Assembly: GCF_008275125.1 (NCBI RefSeq)
Contig: NZ_CP043473.1
Span: forward strand, 3,906,001-3,970,000
DNA: 64,000 bases
Direction of reading: 5' to 3'
DNA from: Chromobacterium paludis
GTDB taxonomy: Bacteria; Pseudomonadota; Gammaproteobacteria; Burkholderiales; Chromobacteriaceae
A program made the position numbers and the translations under genes. The notes beneath the pieces were generated by a model. The model saw only the letters and a list, made by a program, of their open reading frames with translations. It did no database searches and had not been told where the DNA came from. Below, piece after piece: positions 56,975 to 64,000 of the stretch (the stretch's first letter is position 1; each line of letters starts with the position of its first letter).

Positions 56975-58324
56975 CTAGACCAAGAACCCCAGGTACTGCC
57001 GCTCCCAGGTGGAAACCTGGCGGTGGTAATCGTTCAATTCCACCTCCTTGACCGCCAGGTAGGCGCGGCTGAACTCGGCGCCGAACAGCGCTTCCGCCGC
57101 GCCGCCGGCGGCCATCGCGGCGCAGGCCGCGTCCAGGGTGGACGGCAGGCTGGCGGCCTGCTGCTTGAACACATTGCCGTGCACCGCCTCGTCCGGCGTC
57201 AAGCCTTGCTCGATGCCGGCGAGGCCGGCGCCCAGGCTGGCGGCCAGCGCCAGATAGGGGTTGGCGTCGCAGCCGGGCAGGCGGTTTTCCACGCGGCGCG
57301 CTTCCGGGCCGGACACCGGCACCCGGAGACCCACCGAGCGGTTGTCCAGGCCCCAGCTCAGATTGACCGGCGCGGCCATGCCCTTGACGAAGCGGCGGTA
57401 GGAGTTGGGATTGGGACAGAACAGCGGCATCAGCTCCGGCAGGTAGCGCTGCAGGCCGGCGATGAAGCCAAAGAATTCCGGGCTTTCCGCGCCGTCGGCG
57501 CGGCTGAACACATTGGCGCCGCCGCGGTCCACGATGCTTTGATGGATGTGCATGGAGCTGCCGGGCTGGCCGGGCAAGGGCTTGGCCATGCACACGGCGC
57601 TGAGGCCGTGGCGCAGGGCGATTTCCTTGAGCGCGGTCTTGAACATAAAGGTGTCGTCGGCCAGCTTCAGCGCGTCGCCGTGCTTGAGATTGATCTCGAA
57701 CTGGCTGGGACCCATCTCGTGCACGCAGGTGTCGGTGGCGATGCCCAGCGTCTCGCAGGCCTGGTACAGCTCGTCGAAGAAGGCTTCCAGCTCGCCCAGC
57801 GCGGAGAAGCCGAAGGCGTCGAAGCCGGTCTCGCGGCGGCCGCTGGGCAGCTTGGGGGCTTGGAAGGGTTGCGCCGGGTCGCCATGAGCGGCGAACAGAT
57901 AGAACTCCAGCTCCGGCGCGACGATGGGCGTCCAGCCGCGGGCGGCGTAGCGCGCCAGCAGCTGCTTCAATACCGAGCGCGGCGCCAGCGGCGACAGGCT
58001 ACCGTCATGGTCCACGTTGTCGCAAATCACCATGGCGCGCGGGGTCTTGGCCCACGGCACCGCTTTCAGGGTGGCGTAATCGGGGACCAGCGCGACGTCG
58101 GGGTCGTGCTCGCCGTAGTAGCTGTAGTCGGGAAACTCGCCGACGCAGCTTTGCAGCGGCACCGCGCGCGCGATGCGCAGCTGCTGCCCCTGGATGAAGG
58201 CGGGGGCGGGCAGCGTTTTGCCACGGGGAAAGCCGTGGACGTCGGCGAAGGCGAGTTCCACATCCCTCGCCTTGCTTTGTTGCAGCCATTCGATGAGGCC
58301 TGCCGGCATGCGGGCATCAGACAT
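56975..58324 (-). CDS. Glutamine-synthetase-like enzyme (PuuA type)
   Basis: 449 residues, starting at ATG 58324 (product MSDARMPAGLIEWLQ). It resembles the gamma-glutamylpolyamine synthetase branch of the GS family. FADVHGFPRGKTLP (about 25-38), EMGPSQFEINLKHGD (about 202-216), SSMHIHQSI (about 255-263) and the VENRLPGCDANPYLALAA segment (about 345-362) carry the metal and ATP ligands. No puuB/C/D partner genes are adjacent, so the substrate (putrescine, ethanolamine or another amine) is open. The longer upstream frame is not conserved. Confidence 0.87.
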   Translation of the reverse strand: MSDARMPAGLIEWLQQSKARDVELAFADVHGFPRGKTLPAPAFIQGQQLRIARAVPLQSCVGEFPDYSYYGEHDPDVALVPDYATLKAVPWAKTPRAMVICDNVDHDGSLSPLAPRSVLKQLLARYAARGWTPIVAPELEFYLFAAHGDPAQPFQAPKLPSGRRETGFDAFGFSALGELEAFFDELYQACETLGIATDTCVHEMGPSQFEINLKHGDALKLADDTFMFKTALKEIALRHGLSAVCMAKPLPGQPGSSMHIHQSIVDRGGANVFSRADGAESPEFFGFIAGLQRYLPELMPLFCPNPNSYRRFVKGMAAPVNLSWGLDNRSVGLRVPVSGPEARRVENRLPGCDANPYLALAASLGAGLAGIEQGLTPDEAVHGNVFKQQAASLPSTLDAACAAMAAGGAAEALFGAEFSRAYLAVKEVELNDYHRQVSTWERQYLGFLV

Positions 58325-58448
58325 ACAATTCTCCACTGAAGCGTGCTGGGGTTCCTGTCTGTCCTCAGTTTTTTTTCTTGCTTTCATGGAGCGTGCGCCC
58401 GCGACCATTATGCCAGCCGCAGCGGCGGCGGCAAGCCTGTCGATTGTT

Positions 58449-60056
58449 TTACAGTCTGAAGCGTCCCACCGTCTGATGCAGGCCGGCGGCCTGCTGGTCG
58501 ATGGCGCGTACCGCCTGCACCGCGTTGCTGACCGAGTTCTGCGTCTCTTCCACCACGCCGGCCACCTGCTCGACATTGCCGGCGATATTGGTGCCGGCCT
58601 GGCTCTGCTCGCCCATGGCCACCGCCACATTGTGCACATGCTCCAAGGCCACGCTGGCCTGTTGGCTGATGGCCTCCAGCGTGTTGGCCGCCTGCCGCAC
58701 CTGATCGACGCCGGCCTGCACCGCCGGGCGGATTTCGTCCATGCGGCCGGCCACGTTGCCGGTTTCGTCTATCACGGCCTGCACGATATTGCTGATTTCG
58801 TCGGTGGCGCTGGCGGTGCGTTCGGCCAGCTTGCGCACCTCGTCGGCCACCACGGCGAAGCCGCGGCCCATCTCGCCGGCGCGGGCCGCTTCGATCGCCG
58901 CGTTCAGCGCCAATAGATTGGTCTGGTTGGCGATGTCGCGTATGGTCTCGGCGATGCTGCTGATGCTGCGGCTGCGCTCGGCCAGCTGCGCCACCATGTC
59001 GCTGGCGCCGTGCACCTGGTCGGCGATGCGGCGGATGCCTTCGGCGGCGTCGTCGGTCAAGGTCTTGCCGTGGCGCGCCAAGTCGGCGGCGTCGCGCGCG
59101 CCGGTTTCGGTGTCGCGGGTGGTGGCGCTGACGTGGTCTATGCTGACCGACAGCTGCTCGATGGCGGCGGCGGCGGCGGTGGTGGAGGCGCTGGCCACGC
59201 CGGACACCTCATGCACCTTGTCCATGTCCTGGGTCAGCTCGCGGCAGGAGTGGTTGATGCTGGCGGTGGCGCGGCCGATCTCGTCTATCATGCCGCGCAG
59301 CTTGCCGCGCATGTCGCGCATGGCGCCCAGCAGGCTGTCGCCGCCGCCGTTGACGCGGATGTCCACGCTGAGGTCGCCGTCGGCGATGGCTTTCACCACC
59401 TGGGCGGCGTAGGCGGGCTCGCCGCCCAATGAGTTCAGTATCGAACGCGACATCCAGCCCACCAGCGCGCCCAGCACCAGCACGCAGCCCACCGCCACCG
59501 CCAGCAGCGTGCGGGCCTGCTGCCAGAACAGCTGGTCGATGTCGTCGATGAAGATGCCGGTGCCCACGGTCCATCCCCAGGGCTCGAAGCGGAACACGCC
59601 GTTCAGCTTGGGAAATTCCTCCTTGCTGCCGCCGCGGCTGGTCTGGATCACCAGCACGCCGTAGTGGTCCTGCTGCATCGCGTCTTCGTAGGCCTGCACC
59701 GTGGTGCGGCCGTCCGGCAGCTTGCTGCCCATGTCCACCTTGCCGACGCGCGCCTTGCTGGGGTGGAACAGCACCAGATTGTCGCGGTTGCGGCCGAAGA
59801 AATAGATGTCGTCCACGCGCAGCGCGGACAGGGCGGCGATGGCTTGCTTCTGCGCCTCGGCGCGCGGCATGCCCTGGGTTTCCAGATCATGGAAATGGCT
59901 GAGGGAGTTTTCCGCCATTTTCAGCAGATGCACGATCTGGCCGCGTTTCTCCTGATGCAGGGTGGCGCGGGTGGACAACAGCGCGACGGTGGAAAGGCCA
60001 AGCAAGGCCAGCAGGCTGGCCACGATGATGATGATGAGGCGGGTATTCAGCTGCAT
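58449..60056 (-). CDS. Methyl-accepting chemotaxis protein with Cache sensor
   Basis: 535 residues. Membrane segments are at about 7-29 and 185-205 and enclose a periplasmic single-Cache-like domain with [17 protein letters not shown] and the [15 protein letters not shown] end motif. A HAMP region follows (about 205-258), then the signalling domain whose tip [19 protein letters not shown] is nearly invariant among receptors. There is no obvious C-terminal CheR-binding pentapeptide. The ligand is unknown. It is upstream of, and on the same strand as, the GS-like gene, but 124 bases away. Confidence 0.95.
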   Translation of the reverse strand: MQLNTRLIIIIVASLLALLGLSTVALLSTRATLHQEKRGQIVHLLKMAENSLSHFHDLETQGMPRAEAQKQAIAALSALRVDDIYFFGRNRDNLVLFHPSKARVGKVDMGSKLPDGRTTVQAYEDAMQQDHYGVLVIQTSRGGSKEEFPKLNGVFRFEPWGWTVGTGIFIDDIDQLFWQQARTLLAVAVGCVLVLGALVGWMSRSILNSLGGEPAYAAQVVKAIADGDLSVDIRVNGGGDSLLGAMRDMRGKLRGMIDEIGRATASINHSCRELTQDMDKVHEVSGVASASTTAAAAAIEQLSVSIDHVSATTRDTETGARDAADLARHGKTLTDDAAEGIRRIADQVHGASDMVAQLAERSRSISSIAETIRDIANQTNLLALNAAIEAARAGEMGRGFAVVADEVRKLAERTASATDEISNIVQAVIDETGNVAGRMDEIRPAVQAGVDQVRQAANTLEAISQQASVALEHVHNVAVAMGEQSQAGTNIAGNVEQVAGVVEETQNSVSNAVQAVRAIDQQAAGLHQTVGRFRL

Positions 60057-60205
60057 GTTTGACGCTCTGATGGGTGGAAACCGGCCGCCGACGGGCGGCG
60101 GCGCGCGCCGCGGGAGGGGGCGGCGGACGCCGACTGATTATGCTTTCCTGTTGTTACAGTCTAGTTCAGAGTGCAAACATCAACATTGGAACTTTCCCGC
60201 GCGTC

Positions 60206-61606
60206 CTAACGCGGCGCGGGCGCGCAGGGCAGACGGCCGCTGCGGATGGCGGCGTCGAATTGCGCGTAGTCGCGCTCCACCTGGTCGGCGTAAGCCATGG
60301 CGTAGTCTGCCAGCGCTTGGTCGAGGCGGTCGGACTGGCCCAGATAGCCGGCGATCTCGGCCGCGCAGCCCCCGGACTTGGCGTGGGCGCGCGCCAGCGT
60401 CCAGGCGCAGGCCTGGCCGTAGCTGGCCAGCTCCTCGGCATTGGAGAAGGTTTCCAGCGCCGGCGCGGCCTTCATGTCGCGCAGCTGGCGTACGTAGAAG
60501 TGGCGGCCGTCCGCGCTATGGGTCCAGCCCAGGAACAGGTCGCTGGCGGCCTGCATCAGCCGCTGGCCGAACACCACGCGCTTGCCCTGGTTGCCGTGGA
60601 CGCAGCGCTGGGTGTACGGCTCCAGCACGGAAGGGCGCGCCTCCTTCAGCTGCAGGAACAGCGGCTGGTCGTAGTCGTCCTGCAGCAGCAAGACCAGGCA
60701 ACGGGTGCCGACGCTGCCGACGCCCACCACCTTGAACGCCGCGTCCACCAGGCGGAAGCGTTGCAGCAGTTCGCGGCGGTCTTCCTTCAGCGTGGCGATG
60801 TAGTGGTCCAGCATGTCCTGCGCCTTGGCCAGGCTGTCGTCGCCCAGCCAGTCGTCGCAGGCCGCCAGCGGGCTGTCGCGGCTGTCCAGGTGGAAGATCA
60901 CCGGCGGATTGTCGCGCAGGCGCAGCGCGCCGTCTTCGCTCTCCGTCATCTTGGGCAGCAGCCGCTCCTGGGTTTGGCCGCGCGCCTTGTCCGCTACTTT
61001 TTGCAACTGCTGGCGCATGGCCTCGCCCGCAGCCTGGGACAGCAGCTGATCGAAATCGACACGGCAATACCACAGCGCCAACTGGCTCATCTGCGAGAAA
61101 TCACGCAGGCGGCGACGATAAGTGCCTGCCAGGCGCAAGACGGTGTCGCGCGCCGCGGCCTCGCCGAAGCCGCGGCCGCGGCAGGCCAGCGCCAGGCTGA
61201 CCGCCAGCCGCTTGAGATCCCACTCCCAGGGGCCGGGATGGGTTTCGTCGAAATCGTTGATGTCGAAGACCAGCTGCCGCTCGGGCGAGGCGAAGAAGCC
61301 GTAGTTCATCAAGTGGGCGTCGCCGCAGATCTGCAGGCGGATGCCGCTGTTTGGGGCGGCGGCCAGGTCGGCGGCCTGCAGCATGGCGGTGCCGCGAAAA
61401 AACGTGAAAGGGGAGACGCGCATGCGGGCGTAGCGCAAGGGCGCCAGCGCCGGCACGCGGCCCTCTGAGGTGGACTCGACCATGGCGATCACGTCGCGTT
61501 GCGGCGCCAGGGCGCACTCGGCTTGGCGGGCGCGGGGACATGACTGGCGGCGCGCCTTGCCTGCGGCGTAGTGCTGCTCGTACTTGAGGTGATGAACGGT
61601 GGCCAT
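60206..61606 (-). CDS. DUF2252 family protein
   Basis: 466 residues starting MATVHHLKYEQHYAAGKARR at ATG 61606. PFTFFRGTAMLQAADLA (about 65-81), ICGDAHLMNYGFFASPERQ (about 92-110) and FDINDFDETHPGPWEWDLKR (about 113-132) are the DUF2252 core, which resembles aminoglycoside-phosphotransferase-like kinases (H-x5-N and D-x-D patterns). Function is unknown. The 225 bases upstream contain the DnaA-box cluster. An in-frame extension to 61702 would overlap that cluster and is rejected. Confidence 0.88.
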   Translation of the reverse strand: MATVHHLKYEQHYAAGKARRQSCPRARQAECALAPQRDVIAMVESTSEGRVPALAPLRYARMRVSPFTFFRGTAMLQAADLAAAPNSGIRLQICGDAHLMNYGFFASPERQLVFDINDFDETHPGPWEWDLKRLAVSLALACRGRGFGEAAARDTVLRLAGTYRRRLRDFSQMSQLALWYCRVDFDQLLSQAAGEAMRQQLQKVADKARGQTQERLLPKMTESEDGALRLRDNPPVIFHLDSRDSPLAACDDWLGDDSLAKAQDMLDHYIATLKEDRRELLQRFRLVDAAFKVVGVGSVGTRCLVLLLQDDYDQPLFLQLKEARPSVLEPYTQRCVHGNQGKRVVFGQRLMQAASDLFLGWTHSADGRHFYVRQLRDMKAAPALETFSNAEELASYGQACAWTLARAHAKSGGCAAEIAGYLGQSDRLDQALADYAMAYADQVERDYAQFDAAIRSGRLPCAPAPR

Positions 61607-61683
61607 GGGTGGACTCGGGGCGGGGCGAAGACGGTTAGTGTAACCGCAGACGCGGCGGGCTGACGCGCCGACATCCATTAGCC

Positions 61684-61836
61684 TTACCCACAGCTTGTTC
61701 AAAGTTTATCCACATTATGCACAGGACGCTGTGGATGGCATGGCTTGCGCACAGCGTGACGCGGCTTTATGCACAGGTTTATCCCAACTTGTTCAGTTTG
61801 CGCACAGACTGTGGCGAATTGGGAAAGTTATTCACA
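61684..61836 (+). other. Cluster of DnaA-box-like sequences
   Basis: Perfect TTATNCACA sites occur at 61706 (TTATCCACA), 61715 (TTATGCACA, directly abutting the first), 61767 (TTATGCACA) and 61828 (TTATTCACA), all on the plus strand. Degenerate copies are TTACCCACA (61684), TTGCGCACA (61745 and 61798), TTATCCCAA (61779) and, inverted, TGTGGATGG (61730). CTTGTTCA is duplicated at 61694 and 61788, giving an iteron-like look. No long AT-rich unwinding stretch is adjacent. The last box overlaps the stop of the next minus-strand gene. Role: DnaA titration, DnaA-controlled promoter or origin-like site (inference). Confidence 0.75.
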
Positions 61837-62188
61837 GCGGTTTGGCGCCGCACTGGCGCAGCAGGCGTTTCCAGGCCGGGCTCAAGGGCAGGCCGTTCAG
61901 TTCCAGCTGCAGCTTGCTGCCCTCGCCTTGCGGCAAGATATCCACCGCCGTGCCGGAGGCGTCGCTGACCGGATTGCGCATGCGCAGGCTGCGGCTGCCG
62001 TCGCTGGCGTCGTGGCGTTCGATGAAGTCGGCGGGAATGTGCAGCTTGGCCAAGCCTTGCTGCAGGCAGTCGGCGACGGCATCTGGCGCATGCTTGGCGG
62101 TGAAGCCGGGATCGGCGGCTGCCAGCCGCGGCAGCAAGGCGGCCAGGATCAATAGGCCGGACAGGGAGAGGGGGCGGAGCTTGGACAT
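61832..62188 (-). CDS. Secreted hypothetical protein
   Basis: 118 residues from ATG 62188 with a good signal peptide (LRPLSLSGLLILAALLPRLAAA) and mature start DPGFTAKHAP. The mature domain of about 90 residues contains DAVADCLQQGLAKLHIPADF and a C-terminal Cys (LRQCGAKPL), so the two Cys may form a disulfide. No family was recognised. An in-frame ATG at 62218 is a less likely start. Its stop codon lies within the last DnaA-box-like site. Confidence 0.72.
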   Translation of the reverse strand: MSKLRPLSLSGLLILAALLPRLAAADPGFTAKHAPDAVADCLQQGLAKLHIPADFIERHDASDGSRSLRMRNPVSDASGTAVDILPQGEGSKLQLELNGLPLSPAWKRLLRQCGAKPL

Positions 62189-62282
62189 CGGGCGCGGCAG
62201 GGTTTCGTAGTGGACCATGCCGTTTGGTGCGCTGGCCGCCGCCCGCGGTTCCGGCCGCGGCGGCGGCAAGTGTTAAGCGATG

Positions 62283-62759
62283 TTACGCGAAGCGCTCGCC
62301 GGCCTGGCAGCGGCGCAGGAAGGCCAGCATGTCGGCGACGCGGGTGTCGCCCTCGGCCGGGGCCCAGGCGGCCAGGTCGGCCTGCGGGATGGGCTGGTAA
62401 GGGCCGCGCTTGACTTCGAACACCACGGTGCCCGGCTGCAGCGACACTACCGAATGCCAGGTATGGGCCGGCATTTCGAACACGCGGGCGCCGCCTTCGC
62501 CCAGGCGATGGCGCGCGGCGACGGTGAGGCCGTCGTCTTCGAACGCTATCCAGTCCAGCGCGCCGCTCAGCACGATCAGCAGTTCCGGGCTGCCCGGATG
62601 GCGGTGCGGACGGACATAGGTGTCCGGCTCCATGGCGATGGCCAGGCGCTGGATATCGTCTTCCAGCTGTTCGTGCAGATTGTGGTGGGCGCGCAGGCGC
62701 GGCGCGGCGGCGGCTTTGGCGGACAGGTCGGCGAGATCCGATTGGGTCAGGAGCTTCAT
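62283..62759 (-). CDS. WbuC-like cupin-fold metalloprotein
   Basis: 158 residues starting MKLLTQSDLADLSAKAAAAPR at ATG 62759. The single cupin domain has YVRPHRHPGSPELLIVLSG (about 55-73), with the metal ligands, and FEMPAHTWHSVVSLQPGTVVF (about 102-122). WbuC-like proteins are often found in O-antigen clusters, but their reaction is unknown. It is divergent from the reductase-like gene. Confidence 0.85.
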   Translation of the reverse strand: MKLLTQSDLADLSAKAAAAPRLRAHHNLHEQLEDDIQRLAIAMEPDTYVRPHRHPGSPELLIVLSGALDWIAFEDDGLTVAARHRLGEGGARVFEMPAHTWHSVVSLQPGTVVFEVKRGPYQPIPQADLAAWAPAEGDTRVADMLAFLRRCQAGERFA

Positions 62760-62955
62760 GGGACGATGTTTTAGTAAGTACAAACCATGATTATGACCCG
62801 AAAAACGATGAGTGTGGAGTTGTGCGGAATTGTATCAATCGATGTGGGCTATTTTTGCAAAATTGGCAAAACTGTTTCGGATTTGGACTGGCTTCTAAAT
62901 GTAAATACCAGTTAATACAATCCAGTCTCCAACACATATGGATGACGGGGTAGTC
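62760..62955. other. AT-rich divergent intergenic region
   Basis: 196 bases whose composition drops sharply toward AT compared with everything to the left. It carries an imperfect inverted repeat TGGACTGG (62884-62891) / CCAGTCTCCA (62932-62941) with an inner CTGG / CCAG pair, placed just upstream of the reductase ATG. TACAAT (62916-62921) could be a -10, but no good -35 matches it. No clear acyl-homoserine-lactone regulator box was seen. Confidence 0.4.
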
Positions 62956-64000
62956 ATGAGCGAAGAAAAGAACGTATTGCTGACTGGGGCGACCGGATTC
63001 ATTGGCGCTCATTTGCTGAATGAACTGGTTAGCTCTAGCAATGTCGGAACTATCTACGTGGTTTGCCGGAAAATAGATCGGTCCATGCCCAGGCAGCGCA
63101 TACTGGATGCCTTTAAGAAATTCTCCATCTATGCCAATGCAGACTTGGCGGAGATTGACAAAATCAAAATGATCGACGGGGACATCACCCAGAAAAATCT
63201 GGGATTGTGCGTCGAAGACTATCAGGAATTATGCGAAAACGTGGATGTAATCCATCATATCGCCGCTCGTGTCAATCACATTCGTCCATATGATGTTTTG
63301 AAGGGCGCCAACGTGGATAGCGTTGCCGATCTTCTGGAAATGGCCCGGACGGGTCGAAGCAAAGTCGTGAATTTTGTTTCGACGCTGGGCTCGGCTGTTC
63401 GCGTGGATGCGGATGGAAAGTATGTCGAAGACTTTCCGGAGGATGAGCGCCTCAACTCGGATATGGGCTATCTGTTATCCAAGTGGGAAGCTGAGAAGCT
63501 CGTGGGTGATTTTCACCGATCCGGAGGAAAGGGGAATATATTCCGCCTAGGTTATATTTCCGGCCATAGCCAGACTGGAGCGGCGTTGTTCAGCGATAAC
63601 CAGTTCATGCTGTTCATTAAGAGTTGCGTTCAGTTGGGTTATGCGCCGGAATTGAATCGTCTGATCAATTTCACGCCAGTTGACTTTACCGCCCAGATTA
63701 TGAATTTGCCCCGTTATATGACCGAGGGTGGCCATGTTGTCAACCTGTTCAATTACACGGAATTGATTTCTTGGGAGGAGATCGTTGCGTGGTTGAATAA
63801 TCGTGGTTACCAGATCAAGACGCTTGAATTCTACGAATGGCAGAAGAAGCTGCTGGCAGATGGGGGAAATAATGCGCTGTATCGTTTCTTCCCCTTGTAT
63901 GGCACTGAGGGCGCACATGAAAAGATCCTGCGCTTTGGCCGGGAAATCCAGAAATTCCGCACGGAGAAGATCGAGGAGGCGGCCCAGTCCCATGATGTTT
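62956..64000 (+). CDS. Thioester-reductase-like NAD(P)-dependent protein, 3' end outside window
   Basis: 348 codons, open to the window edge. It starts MSEEKNVLLTGATGFIGAHL: the Rossmann motif TGATGFIG at about 10-17 is followed by VYVVCRK-type text and an SDR active site with Ser in FVSTLGS (about 141) and Tyr-x3-Lys in GYLLSKWEAEKLV (Tyr about 173). It resembles the extended SDR reductase domains that release aldehydes or alcohols from carrier-protein thioesters in non-ribosomal peptide and polyketide pathways. Here it seems free-standing. Codon and base use are AT-richer than in its neighbours, which suggests transfer. Confidence 0.82.
   Translation, partial: MSEEKNVLLTGATGFIGAHLLNELVSSSNVGTIYVVCRKIDRSMPRQRILDAFKKFSIYANADLAEIDKIKMIDGDITQKNLGLCVEDYQELCENVDVIHHIAARVNHIRPYDVLKGANVDSVADLLEMARTGRSKVVNFVSTLGSAVRVDADGKYVEDFPEDERLNSDMGYLLSKWEAEKLVGDFHRSGGKGNIFRLGYISGHSQTGAALFSDNQFMLFIKSCVQLGYAPELNRLINFTPVDFTAQIMNLPRYMTEGGHVVNLFNYTELISWEEIVAWLNNRGYQIKTLEFYEWQKKLLADGGNNALYRFFPLYGTEGAHEKILRFGREIQKFRTEKIEEAAQSHDV

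Noticed and set aside
61684..61836. Calling the DnaA-box cluster the chromosomal origin
   Set aside because: No adjacent dnaA/dnaN, rpmH or gidA genes and no AT-rich unwinding stretch; the boxes are real, but the origin role is unsupported from this window.
62880..62945. A possible acyl-homoserine-lactone regulator box before the reductase gene
   Set aside because: The CTGG / CCAG arms are too far apart (about 16 bases) and the CTGNCC-N4-GGNCAG pattern is absent.
62791..63012. A 73-codon minus-strand frame across the reductase start
   Set aside because: It overlaps the clear Rossmann-motif start of the plus-strand gene and has no ribosome binding site or recognisable feature.

Overview
The window is GC-rich, densely packed bacterial chromosome that looks like Chromobacterium or a close relative in the Neisseriales (Betaproteobacteria). 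This is inferred from the gene order, the protein sequences (GatCAB, MurG and FtsA resemble Neisseriales forms) and the mixture of an intact cell-wall cluster with peptidase and transport genes. No tRNA, rRNA, CRISPR array, insertion sequence or prophage was seen.

Layout: (1) 1-4024, minus strand: the rod-shape operon mreB-mreC-mreD-mrdA, the last gene cut by the window edge. (2) 4374-7791, plus: gatC-gatA-gatB for Gln-tRNA(Gln)/Asn-tRNA(Asn) formation, closed by a strong terminator. (3) 8070-25857, plus: a complete division and cell wall (dcw) cluster, mraZ-rsmH-ftsL-ftsI-murE-murF-mraY-murD-ftsW-murG-murC-ddlB-ftsQ-ftsA-ftsZ-lpxC. It starts at a near-consensus promoter with four 10-bp-spaced MraZ boxes, and many stop/start codons overlap. 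(4) 26212-30139: moaC, a nuclease-like hypothetical gene, a CNP1-like secreted protein, an NRDE protein, a TusA-like sulfur carrier and pyrC. (5) 30576-36188: an oppABCDF peptide importer. (6) 36275-44897: small accessory genes (DUF3224, ComB-like, YbjQ), a translationally coupled TPR-SDR-Cdh-Nudix-glyoxalase row, tcdA, a small Cys-rich protein, a darcynin-like protein, and tetR-ltaE. (7) 45243-52011: three peptidases (S9A oligopeptidase, S46 dipeptidyl-peptidase, M13 metallopeptidase) with a frameshifted relic between them. (8) 52070-62759: a YfaZ-like outer membrane protein, YceH, a BCCT transporter, a TlyA methyltransferase, a universal stress protein, a glutamine-synthetase-like enzyme, a chemoreceptor, DUF2252, a secreted hypothetical protein and a WbuC-like cupin. 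(9) 62760-64000: a visibly AT-richer segment that opens a thioester-reductase-like gene cut by the right edge, probably the start of an accessory or secondary-metabolite locus.

How it fits together: the left 26 kb is the core growth machinery, with rod elongation (Mre/PBP2), precursor synthesis (MurC-G, MraY, Ddl), septation (FtsA, I, L, Q, W, Z) and lipid A commitment (LpxC). The middle and right parts suit a proteolytic, peptide-using lifestyle: secreted or periplasmic peptidases release oligopeptides and Opp imports them. The most unexpected non-coding feature is a cluster of DnaA-box sequences at 61684-61836: four perfect TTATNCACA sites in about 130 bp, all on one strand, with degenerate copies between them.
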